From: Microvirga soli
Lineage (GTDB): Bacteria > Pseudomonadota > Alphaproteobacteria > Rhizobiales > Beijerinckiaceae
Direction of reading: 5' to 3'
NCBI RefSeq assembly: GCF_016734765.1
Contig: NZ_JAERQE010000002.1
Location: 62,001-126,000, forward strand
DNA: 64,000 bases
Below are positions 35,751 to 43,948 of the stretch, piece by piece; the stretch's first letter is position 1, and each line of letters opens with the position of its first letter. Position numbers and translations under genes: made by a program. The notes under the pieces were generated by a model, which saw only the letters and a program-made list of their open reading frames with translations, ran no database searches and had not been told where the DNA came from.

Positions 35751-38120
35751 TCACTGAGCGACGCTTGTCGACGCGGAGGCGCGCCGCTCCATGGGCGGGA
35801 TCCGGAAGGTTTGCATGACCTCGGCCTGCCCGGCCGGTTCGGCAAGCGACGAGCCGCCGACAAAGACCTCGATGGCGCCGGCCTCGACCAGATAGGTGCC
35901 GTCGTCGAGATGGAAGCCGAGCGACTCCACGGGCACCCGCAAGGTCACGCGCTTCGTCTCACCGGCTTTCAGCGCGATCTTCTCGAAGGCCTTCAGCTCG
36001 CGCAAAGGTCGGCTGCGGCTTGCCACCGGGTCCCGGGTGTAGAGCTGCACGACCTCCTGGCCTTCACGGGCGCCAGTGTTCTTCACGCTCACCGAGACCT
36101 CCAGCACCCCGCCTTGGTTGAGCTGCTTTTGCGCCATCGCGGCATCCGAGTAGGAAAACTGCGTGTAGCTCAAGCCCCAGCCGAAGGGGTAGAGCGGCGT
36201 GATCGCCTCGTCGATGTATTGCAGGGTGAAGCGATTCTCCGGCTTCGTCGGCCGACCGGTGGGCAGTCGGTTGTAGTAGAGCGGCAGCTGTCCGGTGGCG
36301 CGGGGCCAGGTGAGCGGCAGCTTGCCGCTCGGGCTCACGTCGCCGAACAGCACGTCGGCCACGGCCGGTCCGGCTTCCGTACCCGGATACCAGGTCATCA
36401 GGATCGCCGGGATGCGCTCGGCCACCGGTCCGAGCACCTGCGGCCGTCCTCCCATCAGCACGAGCGCCACCGGCTTGCCTGTCTTGGCAAGCTCTTCCAG
36501 CACCTCGATCTGCTTTCCGTTGAGTTCGAGATGCGCGCGGGAAGCGGCCTCGCCAGAGAGCTCCTGCGGCTCGCCGAAGACGGCGATCACGACATCCGAC
36601 TGGCGAGCGGCCTCAAGGGCTGCGGGCAGGCCCGCCGTATCGCGGCAGAAGAGATCGCACGCGGGGGCGTGGCGCACCGTGATGCCGGCACCCTGCGCGC
36701 GACGGCGGATGCCCTCCAGGATGGTGACGCTGTCCTCCTTGTGCCCCCGGGCGGCATGCGGCCCCATCTGGTCGTGCGGCGCATCGGCGAGCGGGCCGAT
36801 GACCGCGATGGAGCGGGCGCTGGAGGCTAAGGGCAGCACGTCGCCGCGGTTCTGCAGCAGTACGAAGGTTTCTCGTGCGACCTCGCGTGCCGCCTGGCGC
36901 GACTCCGCATTCGGGAAGGCCGTGTCGGAGCGGGACGGGTCCATGTCCGGCTTATCGAAGAGGCCCATGCGGAACTTGGTGCGCAGCACGCGGCGCACGG
37001 ACTCGTCGATCACGCTCTCCGGCACTCGGCCGGCGCGCATCTCGTCCGGCAGGTGCTTGATGTAGAGGAGCCCCATCATGTCCATGTCGACACCGGCGAG
37101 GATTGCCTTGCGGGCGGCCTCCGCGCCATTGGCCGCGATGCCGTGGTTGATCAGCTCGCCGATGCCCACCCAATCGGAGGTGACGAAGCCGTCGAAGCCC
37201 CATTGCCTGCGCAGCACGTCCGTCAGCAGCCAGGGATTGGCCGTGGAGGGCTCGCCGTTGAGCGCATTGAACGCGGCCATGAAGCTTGCCGAACCCGCCT
37301 CCACAGCAGCCCGGAAGGGAGGCAGATAGGTGTCGTACATCTCAGCGCGCGGGATGTAGGTGGTGTCGTAATCGCGCCCGCCCTGCGGTGCGCCGTAGCC
37401 GGCGAAATGCTTCGTCGAGGCGGCAAGGCCCCCCTGGCGGAAGCCTTCCACGCGGGCAGCCGTCAGAACGGAGCCGAGATAGGGATCCTCGCCGAAACCT
37501 TCGACGATGCGGCCCCAGCGGCTGTCGCGGGAGAGGTCGGCCATCGGCGCGAAGGTCCAGTTCACGCCCACATAGGCCGCTTCCTTGGCGGCCCATTCGG
37601 ATGCGAGGCGCGAGACCCGGGGGCTGAAGGCTGCCGCCTCCCCTAAGGGGAGCGGAAACTGGGTACGAAACCCATGCAGCACGTCGAGGCCGAAGAGCGG
37701 CGGGATCTTGAGGCGGCTCTGGCGCGCGAGCGCCTGGGCGCGAGCGACATCGGGAGCGCTGTTGAAATTGAGCAGGGCCCCGGCCTTGCCCTCGGAAATG
37801 TCCTCCCAGCGTAGGGGCGGACCGTGCGACACTAAGTTCAGCTGGCCGACCTTCTCCTCCAGGGTCATCTGCCCGAGGAGTTCGTTGACGCGGCGTTCGA
37901 TGGTTTGCGCGGCGGTTTCCTGAGCCTTGGCCTGCGGGACGAAAGAGGCCGTCAAAACCACCGCAAGCGCTAAAGCATCGGACCCAAAAGTGGATTTGCA
38001 CTTTTGGGACCAATCCGAAGCTTTCTTCTTGAATGAGAGCATCGTGTGACCAGAAAACCGGGTCCACTTTTCCGCACGATGCTCTAGCCGCGCCAATCCA
38101 TGGACATCAGAAAGCCGCAC
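35751..38120 (-). CDS. bglX: Periplasmic beta-glucosidase, glycoside hydrolase family 3 (BglX-like), with a repeat inserted in its signal peptide
   Basis: The 789-residue enzyme hydrolyses beta-glucosides. The GH3 N-domain has LLFGLDVLHGFRTQFP-like and KHFAGYGAPQGGRDYD motifs and the nucleophile Asp in VTSDWVGIG. The C-domain and a fibronectin III-like end (GQEVVQLYTRDPVASRSRPL) follow. GTG 38120 has AAGGAG 6 nt upstream and gives MRLSDVHGLAR; then 38 codons (LEHRAEKW to GSDA) come from the dispersed repeat at 37971-38086, followed by LALAVVLTASFVPQAKAQ. Removing those 114 nt restores a normal signal peptide. A start at the ATG inside the repeat (MLSFKKKASDW) would also give a signal peptide. 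Export may be altered. Confidence 0.88.
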   Translation of the reverse strand: MRLSDVHGLARLEHRAEKWTRFSGHTMLSFKKKASDWSQKCKSTFGSDALALAVVLTASFVPQAKAQETAAQTIERRVNELLGQMTLEEKVGQLNLVSHGPPLRWEDISEGKAGALLNFNSAPDVARAQALARQSRLKIPPLFGLDVLHGFRTQFPLPLGEAAAFSPRVSRLASEWAAKEAAYVGVNWTFAPMADLSRDSRWGRIVEGFGEDPYLGSVLTAARVEGFRQGGLAASTKHFAGYGAPQGGRDYDTTYIPRAEMYDTYLPPFRAAVEAGSASFMAAFNALNGEPSTANPWLLTDVLRRQWGFDGFVTSDWVGIGELINHGIAANGAEAARKAILAGVDMDMMGLLYIKHLPDEMRAGRVPESVIDESVRRVLRTKFRMGLFDKPDMDPSRSDTAFPNAESRQAAREVARETFVLLQNRGDVLPLASSARSIAVIGPLADAPHDQMGPHAARGHKEDSVTILEGIRRRAQGAGITVRHAPACDLFCRDTAGLPAALEAARQSDVVIAVFGEPQELSGEAASRAHLELNGKQIEVLEELAKTGKPVALVLMGGRPQVLGPVAERIPAILMTWYPGTEAGPAVADVLFGDVSPSGKLPLTWPRATGQLPLYYNRLPTGRPTKPENRFTLQYIDEAITPLYPFGWGLSYTQFSYSDAAMAQKQLNQGGVLEVSVSVKNTGAREGQEVVQLYTRDPVASRSRPLRELKAFEKIALKAGETKRVTLRVPVESLGFHLDDGTYLVEAGAIEVFVGGSSLAEPAGQAEVMQTFRIPPMERRASASTSVAQ
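37971..38086 (+). repeat. Dispersed two-hairpin palindromic repeat, copy 2, inside the bglX signal-peptide region
   Basis: About 116 nt, closely similar to copy 1 at 28249. It has the first hairpin (AAGCATCGGACCCAAAAGTGG to ATCCGAAGCTT) and the second (GAGCATCGTGTG, GAAAACCGGGTCC, CCGCACGATGCTC). The ends on the minus strand are CTAGAGCATCG and, inverted, CTAAAGCATCG. The gain relative to a plain signal peptide is 114 nt, an exact multiple of three, and no stop lies in the bglX frame. Confidence 0.87.
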
Positions 38121-38255
38121 AATCATCTCCTTTGTCAGGTAGTAACACTTTATCGCGAGGCAACCGCGCTTGCCCTCGGTCCGTGTTACACAAGATAGCC
38201 GTTGCAAGTGGCGTCTGAGGGGCGCCGGGTCAATTCATATTTTCGGGAAGCTTGA

Positions 38256-39770
38256 GTGCCTGTGCTGCCTGCCCTGTTGAAGCTGTCTCTGCTGGCAGTG
38301 TCCTGCGCCGTGATCCTGTCGGGGTTCGCGCTGGCCGGTGCTGCCTTCTTCAGGGATTCCACCTTGATCGCCGCAGCGGCCGGGTTCTTCCTGCTGCTGG
38401 CGGCCGGTGCTCCGCTGCTGATTGGGCGGCAGATCCGGGAGGCTCTGCGGGGCAAGGGGGCTGACGAGGCCGACGAATTCTCCGTGTTCGAGGATGTCAC
38501 GGCCGACCTGATCGAGGAGTCCGCCGTCCCGTTCGCTTTTGCCGAGGATGCGTTTCCCGAAGTGACGCCCGCATCGGATGAGGACGACGCCCTGCGCCGC
38601 CTCCAGAAGGCCCAGGCCGTGGATCGGCTGCGCGACGGCATCACCCATGACCTCAACAACCGCCTCATGGTCATCAGCGCCAATATCGACGCTGCGGCAC
38701 GCCAGCTGAAGGAGCAGCCGATCCTGCAGCGCAAGCTGCTGTCGGCCCTCGTGGCCGCCGATCAGGCCGCCAAGCTCATCGCCCGGTCGACGGCCTTTGC
38801 CCGTCAGGGCGAGGCGAAGGTTCAGTATGTGAACATCGCCGAGCAGGTGAGTTCGGTGGCCGAACTGATGAGCCGTTCGCTCTTGCGCGATACCGTCGAC
38901 ATGCGGCTGTCCCTGGCGGACGATCTCTGGCCCGTGGAGGCCGATCCGGACGATATCCAGACGGCCATCGTGACGCTCAGCGGACATGTCCGGGATGCCC
39001 TGCCTCAGGGAGGCACCATCACGCTCGAGGCTCATAATGTTGCGGTCGAGAGAGGATCGCTGCCGGACCTGTCGCGCGAGGGCGATTTCGTGCAGCTGAC
39101 GATCCGCAGCTCAGGACCCGAGGACGGGCGCCACGCACCCGAGGCCGATCTCGAGCAGGCCTTCGTGCTGCGCAATCTCGATCTCTCGTCCTGGCTGTCG
39201 CTGCGGCAGAGCCTGCATTTCCTGGAGGGCCTCGGCGGCGCCTCGGAGGTGCGTCGGGACGAAACCGGCACGGCGATCATCCTCTACCTGCCGCGGGCCG
39301 AGGCCGCGACCCTGCTGCCGCCCGGCCCGCCGAGCGAAGACGAGGCACCCGAAGAGCCGGTGCCGAACCACACCGAGGTTCTCGTGGTGGACGACGAACT
39401 CGAAGTGGCGCTCGCGCTGCAGTCGAGCCTGGAGGAGTTCGGTTACGTGGCCAGCATCGCCACCGATGCCGCGCAGGCGATTCGATCTCTGAATACCCGC
39501 AGGCCAGCGCTGGTACTGGCGGACATCGCCATGCCGGGCACGATGAACGGCGTCATGCTGGCCCGTGAGGTGCGGCAGATCGCACCCGCTCTGCCCGTTC
39601 TGCTGATCACGGGCAATCCCGGAGCAGCCGGCGAGGAGAGCGAGTTCCCGCTGCTGCAGAAGCCCATCGTCAGCCGCGACCTGCACGCGGCGATCCAGCG
39701 GCACCTGAATCCACCCAGCAACGGCAAGGTGATCCCGCTTTTCCCTCGCGCATCGAAACGTGCCCGCTGA
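38256..39770 (+). CDS. Membrane-anchored hybrid sensor with degenerate kinase domain and receiver domain
   Basis: The 504-residue protein has two N-terminal membrane helices (~5-58), an acidic linker, a DHp helix with GITHDLNNRLMVIS (phospho-accepting His131), and a catalytic-like region that lacks normal ATP-binding boxes: the N-box Asn is replaced (LSGHVRDALPQGG) and the DxGxG box reads SSGPEDG. A complete C-terminal receiver domain has VVDDE, the phospho-Asp in LADIAMPG near 422 and Lys in LQKPI. It may serve as a phosphotransfer or scaffold protein rather than an autokinase. No partner regulator is adjacent. GTG 38256 has GGGAAG upstream. The stop is 1 nt from the convergent amidotransferase gene. 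Confidence 0.8.
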   Translation: MPVLPALLKLSLLAVSCAVILSGFALAGAAFFRDSTLIAAAAGFFLLLAAGAPLLIGRQIREALRGKGADEADEFSVFEDVTADLIEESAVPFAFAEDAFPEVTPASDEDDALRRLQKAQAVDRLRDGITHDLNNRLMVISANIDAAARQLKEQPILQRKLLSALVAADQAAKLIARSTAFARQGEAKVQYVNIAEQVSSVAELMSRSLLRDTVDMRLSLADDLWPVEADPDDIQTAIVTLSGHVRDALPQGGTITLEAHNVAVERGSLPDLSREGDFVQLTIRSSGPEDGRHAPEADLEQAFVLRNLDLSSWLSLRQSLHFLEGLGGASEVRRDETGTAIILYLPRAEAATLLPPGPPSEDEAPEEPVPNHTEVLVVDDELEVALALQSSLEEFGYVASIATDAAQAIRSLNTRRPALVLADIAMPGTMNGVMLAREVRQIAPALPVLLITGNPGAAGEESEFPLLQKPIVSRDLHAAIQRHLNPPSNGKVIPLFPRASKRAR

Positions 39771-39771
39771 T

Positions 39772-40473
39772 CTAGGTGGCAAGCGGCGCTGCTGACAGAG
39801 GAAGTGCCGCCTCGCGGGCGGCCTCGGTCAAAGCCGCGAACAGCCGCTGCTGCGGCCTTTTCCAGACCAGCAGTTCCGGATGCCATTGCACGCCGAGCAG
39901 AAACGGCGCGCTTTCGCTCTCGATGGCCTGCACGATGCCGCTCTCGTCCCGGGCCGCGATCCTGAGGCCTTGGCCGAGCCGGTCCACCGATTGGTGATGG
40001 AGGGCATTCACGAGACAGGGGTTGCAGCGCAGGATGCCGTTGAGGCGCGATCCCGGTTCGACGGTTACCGTCTTGCGCGGCAGAACTGTTCGCATCTTCG
40101 GCGCCTGCACATAAACCTCGTAGATGTCCGTGTGCAGCGTGCCGCCGAGCGCCACGTTGATCATCTGAGATCCTCGGCAGATGCCGAGCACCGGCAAGCC
40201 GACCGGCAGAGCCGCTTTCAGCAGCCCGAGCTCCAGCTTGTCGCGCTCGGGGTCGATGCGCACGTCGGGCAGAACCTTTCCGCCATAGATCTCCGCCCCG
40301 ATATCGTCGCCGCCGCCGATGACGAGGCCATGGAGCGGCTCCTCCGGCAGCGAGCTGCCCGGTACGAGCCGGATGGAGCGCGCGCCTGCGCGATACAGCG
40401 CCAGCCGGTGCATGAGGTAGCTGCGCCAGCCACCGCGGCGAGACGTGGTTACGCCGATGAGGGGACTGGTCAT
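39772..40473 (-). CDS. Class I glutamine amidotransferase-like / gamma-glutamyl hydrolase (PuuD-like)
   Basis: The 233-residue enzyme has the nucleophile Cys99 in GICRGSQM and the His/Glu pair in GVQWHPE (198, 200), plus LVIGGGDDIG for the oxyanion region. The fold is the C26 peptidase/PuuD type, which cleaves gamma-glutamyl bonds. Its ATG overlaps the TGA of the upstream amidoligase gene, so the two products probably act together, for example one making and the other breaking or feeding a gamma-glutamyl or other amide bond. Substrate unknown. Confidence 0.85.
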   Translation of the reverse strand: MTSPLIGVTTSRRGGWRSYLMHRLALYRAGARSIRLVPGSSLPEEPLHGLVIGGGDDIGAEIYGGKVLPDVRIDPERDKLELGLLKAALPVGLPVLGICRGSQMINVALGGTLHTDIYEVYVQAPKMRTVLPRKTVTVEPGSRLNGILRCNPCLVNALHHQSVDRLGQGLRIAARDESGIVQAIESESAPFLLGVQWHPELLVWKRPQQRLFAALTEAAREAALPLSAAPLAT

Positions 40474-41447
40474 GAGCGGACGACCTGCTCCACCACGTTG
40501 GCCCAGCTTTTGTCCTCCCCCTCGAAGGTGAGATAGGCGGAGCCCACCGCGTCGAGTTTCTCGCGATCGGCGGCGAGGCGTTCCACGCAGACCCAGCGGT
40601 TCCAGTCCGGCGCGATGCTCCAGCCGGGATCGCTCACCCGCGCATCGGGCAGGCGGTAGTGAAACGTGGGGCGGCCATTGATCTTCTCGTTCGGCAGAAC
40701 GGCCCGCACGCGTTTGGCATCGAAGTAGTGCAGGAGCGGCAGGAGATCGAGGTCGCGGTTTCGCGTCGGGTTGAAGATGAGATAGTCGTCGATGAAGGTG
40801 GCGATGTCCGGCTGGTAATCCGGCTGGACGATCCTGCGCACGTACTCGGCCGGGAAGGGGTCTGCGAAGCCCAGGAGGTTGCGGGTCGCGTCCGGGGACG
40901 CCTCGCGCCGGAGCCATGAGTTGAGCAGCGCGAAGCTTTTCATGAAGGCCGTCAGGGTGGCCGCATCCCGGCGCGGGATTTCCGGATTGAAGTGCAGCCC
41001 GAAAGCGTAGAAAGGCGCATCCTGCGTGCCCTTGGCGCCAAGCTGGCGCAGGATCGTCAGGATGCGGTTCAACTCCTCCAGGCGGTCGATGGGTGTCGGG
41101 GCGGTGACAAGTTCGCAGGGCACGAGATAGCTTGCGGCAAAGCCGAAGAGAGCCGCGATCTTGGGCAGCACCCCGCGCTGTGTGCCGGCCTGTTTGCCCG
41201 GATGCAGGATGCGGCTGTCGAGCTCCACAGTCAGGTCGCCGATGGCCGATTCCTTCAACGCGAAGGCATGAGGGTCCTCCTCGATCAGCCGGCCCCCGAG
41301 CGCCTCCTGCAGGGCCTGCACGGTTTTCTCCGCCGAGGGGCCGACGAACTCGATCTCGACCCCGACCGTGCGCATTTCGCCCCGCTCGTTGTGCAGGACC
41401 GGCGGCAGGGCGAAGTCGATTGCGGTGAGGAGCGCCGGCTGCGCCAT
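40470..41447 (-). CDS. Amidoligase family protein (COOH-NH2 ligase-like)
   Basis: The 325-residue protein has family landmarks: GVEIEFVG (31-33 EIE, metal-binding), GDLTVELDSRIL, LVTAPTPIDR and FYAFGLHFNPEIPRRD, as expected of the putative amidoligase_2 family (PF12224 type) related to glutamine synthetase and GCS. These enzymes are predicted to ligate a carboxyl to an amine with ATP in peptide tagging or small-molecule synthesis; few have been tested. ATG 41447 with GGAG 6 nt upstream starts it; the very long open frame upstream is antisense to the MATE gene. It is coupled to the PuuD-like gene by a 4-nt overlap. Confidence 0.83.
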   Translation of the reverse strand: MAQPALLTAIDFALPPVLHNERGEMRTVGVEIEFVGPSAEKTVQALQEALGGRLIEEDPHAFALKESAIGDLTVELDSRILHPGKQAGTQRGVLPKIAALFGFAASYLVPCELVTAPTPIDRLEELNRILTILRQLGAKGTQDAPFYAFGLHFNPEIPRRDAATLTAFMKSFALLNSWLRREASPDATRNLLGFADPFPAEYVRRIVQPDYQPDIATFIDDYLIFNPTRNRDLDLLPLLHYFDAKRVRAVLPNEKINGRPTFHYRLPDARVSDPGWSIAPDWNRWVCVERLAADREKLDAVGSAYLTFEGEDKSWANVVEQVVRS

Positions 41448-41579
41448 GAAAAACTCCGGGAAACCAACACGAAAATGTGAGCAGGGAGGGGAACGGATGC
41501 GCTTGAGGTGAGGTTCCTTCACGGCGTCAGGGTTCCTGCGGTGGCTTTCCGGCGGCAGGTTGGCTACAAGCCCCGCACC

Positions 41580-43001
41580 ATGATTCACCGCACCGCACTG
41601 ACCGAACGCACCGCCTGGCTGGCGGAGCTCCGCGCGACTTTGGCCCTCGGCTGGCCGCTTGTTCTCGCTACGCTTGCGCAAAACGCCCTGATGACCACCG
41701 ACGTCATTCTGATGGGTTGGATGGGCTCGGAGTCGCTCGCGGCGGGTGCGCTCGGCACCAATCTTTACTTCGCCTTCCTGATCTTCGGCATCGGCCTCGT
41801 CAACGCCACTTCGCCGATCATCGCCGAGGAGCTTGGCCGTAAACGCCATTCCGTCCGCGAGGTGCGGCGCACGGTTCGCCAGGGCCTGTGGGCTTCGGTG
41901 ACGGTCGCGATCCCGATCTGGATCGTGGCCTGGAACGGAGAGGCGATTCTGCTGGCCATCGGCCAGGAGCCGCGGCTCGCCGAGAATGCCGGCCAGTACA
42001 TGCGCGCGCTCCAATGGAGCCTGCTGCCGTTCCTGTTCTTCCTGGTACTGCGCTCCTTCCTGGCGGCGCTGGAGCGTCCGGGCTGGGCGCTGTTCATCGG
42101 CCTGCTCGCCATCCCGGTGAATTTCGGCGCGGCCTATGCCCTGATGGTCGGCGCATTCGGCCTGCCGGCCCTCGGCCTGATCGGCGTGGGTCTCGGCACG
42201 GTGCTGTCGAGCACGTTCATGTTTCTCGGGCTTGCCCTCGTGATCGTCCTCGACCCGAAGCTGAGGCGCTATCACGTCTTCGGTCGCTTCTGGCGCGCCG
42301 ACTGGCCGCGTTACCGCACCCTGTGGCGTCTCGGCATTCCCATCGGGCTGACGCTGATGTTCGAGGTGACGATCTTCAACGCGGCCGCCATGCTCATGGG
42401 CCGGCTCGGCGCGAGCGAGCTGGCCGCCCATGCGGTGGCCCTGCAGATCGCCTCCTTCTGCTTCTCCGTCCCGCTCGGCATCGGACAGGCCGTCACGGTG
42501 CGCGTGGGCCGCGCCTATGGTGCGCAGGATGCGCCAGGGGTCACCCGCGCCGGCTGGACATCGTTCGCGCTCGGCACCGGCTTCATGGTGATCACGGCCT
42601 CGCTCATGATGTTCGCCCCGCACCTGCTCCTCGGCGCCTTCCTCGACCTGAGCGATCCGAAGAATGCGCTCGTGGTCGAGCTGGCCCGCTCGTTCCTGGT
42701 GGTGGCGGCCATCTTCCAGCTGGTGGATGGTGCTCAGGCAGTCGGTGCCGGCATGTTGCGCGGTCTCCAGGACACACGGGTGCCGATGGTCTATGCGGCC
42801 TTGGGTTATTGGGGCGTCGGCCTGCCGCTCGGCATCATCCTGGCCTTCAACACGCCGCTACGTGGCATCGGGATCTGGATCGGGCTCGCCAGCGGGCTCG
42901 CCGTCGTGGCCGGGCTGATGCTGTGGCGCTGGCTGCGCCGCGACCGGCTCGGGCTGGTCACGGCCATGCCGGCCGACGTTCAGGAGGCATTCGCCAGCTG
43001 A
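41580..43001 (+). CDS. MATE family efflux transporter (NorM-like)
   Basis: The 473-residue protein has twelve hydrophobic helices in two MATE repeats (first from LGWPLVLATLAQNALMTTDVILMGWMG, second from LWRLGIPIGLTLMFEVTIFNAAAMLMGRLG). Such pumps exchange sodium or protons for cationic drugs and metabolites. The substrate is unknown. ATG 41580 is chosen because the frame upstream to 41508 is not protein-like. Its 3' end overlaps the 3' end of ispH on the other strand by 22 nt. Confidence 0.9.
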   Translation: MIHRTALTERTAWLAELRATLALGWPLVLATLAQNALMTTDVILMGWMGSESLAAGALGTNLYFAFLIFGIGLVNATSPIIAEELGRKRHSVREVRRTVRQGLWASVTVAIPIWIVAWNGEAILLAIGQEPRLAENAGQYMRALQWSLLPFLFFLVLRSFLAALERPGWALFIGLLAIPVNFGAAYALMVGAFGLPALGLIGVGLGTVLSSTFMFLGLALVIVLDPKLRRYHVFGRFWRADWPRYRTLWRLGIPIGLTLMFEVTIFNAAAMLMGRLGASELAAHAVALQIASFCFSVPLGIGQAVTVRVGRAYGAQDAPGVTRAGWTSFALGTGFMVITASLMMFAPHLLLGAFLDLSDPKNALVVELARSFLVVAAIFQLVDGAQAVGAGMLRGLQDTRVPMVYAALGYWGVGLPLGIILAFNTPLRGIGIWIGLASGLAVVAGLMLWRWLRRDRLGLVTAMPADVQEAFAS

Positions 43002-43948
43002 TTGACGAGACGCGAGAGATCCACGGGGGCGAACTGCGCATCCTCGCGGGTCACGGTCACTTCCTCCACCGTGAGGCGCCGCCACTGCGCCAGCCGCGCC
43101 AGGGCCTCCTGCACCAGATCCTCGGGCGCGGAGGCTCCGGCGGTGAGGCCGATCACGGCAGCACCGTCGATGAAGGACAGCGTCAGATCCTTCGGATCCT
43201 GCAGGAGAAGCGCCTGGCGGCCCTCGCCCATGGCCACCTCGCACAGGCGGTTGGTGTTCGAGGAATTGCGCGCCCCGCACACGATGATCCGCTCCGCGCG
43301 CCTGGCGATGACGCGCACGGCCATCTGCCGGTTCTGCGTCGCGTAGCAGATCGTCTTGACGTCCGGGCCAAGGATGGCCGGAAAGCGTGATTTCAGAGCA
43401 GCGATGATCTCGCGGGTGTCGTCTACGGAGAGCGTGGTCTGGGTGATGTAGGCAATGCGCTCCGGGTTCAGGACGGGCACGTTAAGCGCCTCCTCGACGC
43501 TCTCGATCACATGCACGTTCCCGTCGATCTGCCCCGTCGTGCCCTCGATCTCCACATGGCCGCGATGGCCGATGACGATGACCTCGCGGCCTGCCTTTGC
43601 ATGGCGCTGCCCTTCGAGATGAACGCGGCGCACGAGCGGGCAGGTGGCATCGAGCACGGAGAGGCCGCGTCCTGCCGCCTCACGCTCCACCGCGCGCGAC
43701 ACCCCATGGGCGCTGAAGATCGCAACCGCCCCGTCGGGAATCTCGGCAATGTCGTCGACGAAGACCGCGCCCTTGCGCTTGAGGTCGTCCACCACCCGGT
43801 TGTTGTGCACGATCTCGTGGCGCACATAGACGGGCTTTCCCGTTTGATCGAGCGCATCCTCGACGGCCCGGATCGCGCGTTCGACGCCGGCACAGAAGCC
43901 GCGCGGTGCGGCGAGTAGAACGGTGAGCGGCGGATGGTCCTGAATCAT
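42980..43948 (-). CDS. ispH: 4-hydroxy-3-methylbut-2-enyl diphosphate reductase
   Basis: The 322-residue iron-sulfur enzyme carries out the last step of the MEP pathway, giving IPP and DMAPP. The three cluster Cys are in PRGFCAGVERA, DATCPLVRRVH and IVCGARNSSNT. The HGVSR and HRGHVEIEGTTGQ motifs and SSNTNRLCEVA complete the active site. It is the last gene of the carotenoid/hydroxysqualene operon, starting at an ATGA overlap with hpnE, so isoprenoid precursor supply is tied to pigment synthesis here. The 3' end overlaps the MATE gene by 22 nt. Confidence 0.96.
   Translation of the reverse strand: MIQDHPPLTVLLAAPRGFCAGVERAIRAVEDALDQTGKPVYVRHEIVHNNRVVDDLKRKGAVFVDDIAEIPDGAVAIFSAHGVSRAVEREAAGRGLSVLDATCPLVRRVHLEGQRHAKAGREVIVIGHRGHVEIEGTTGQIDGNVHVIESVEEALNVPVLNPERIAYITQTTLSVDDTREIIAALKSRFPAILGPDVKTICYATQNRQMAVRVIARRAERIIVCGARNSSNTNRLCEVAMGEGRQALLLQDPKDLTLSFIDGAAVIGLTAGASAPEDLVQEALARLAQWRRLTVEEVTVTREDAQFAPVDLSRLVNQLANAS

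Noticed and set aside
40474..42623. Minus-strand extension of the amidoligase frame to 717 codons
   Set aside because: Upstream part is antisense to the MATE gene; a proper SD precedes ATG 41447.
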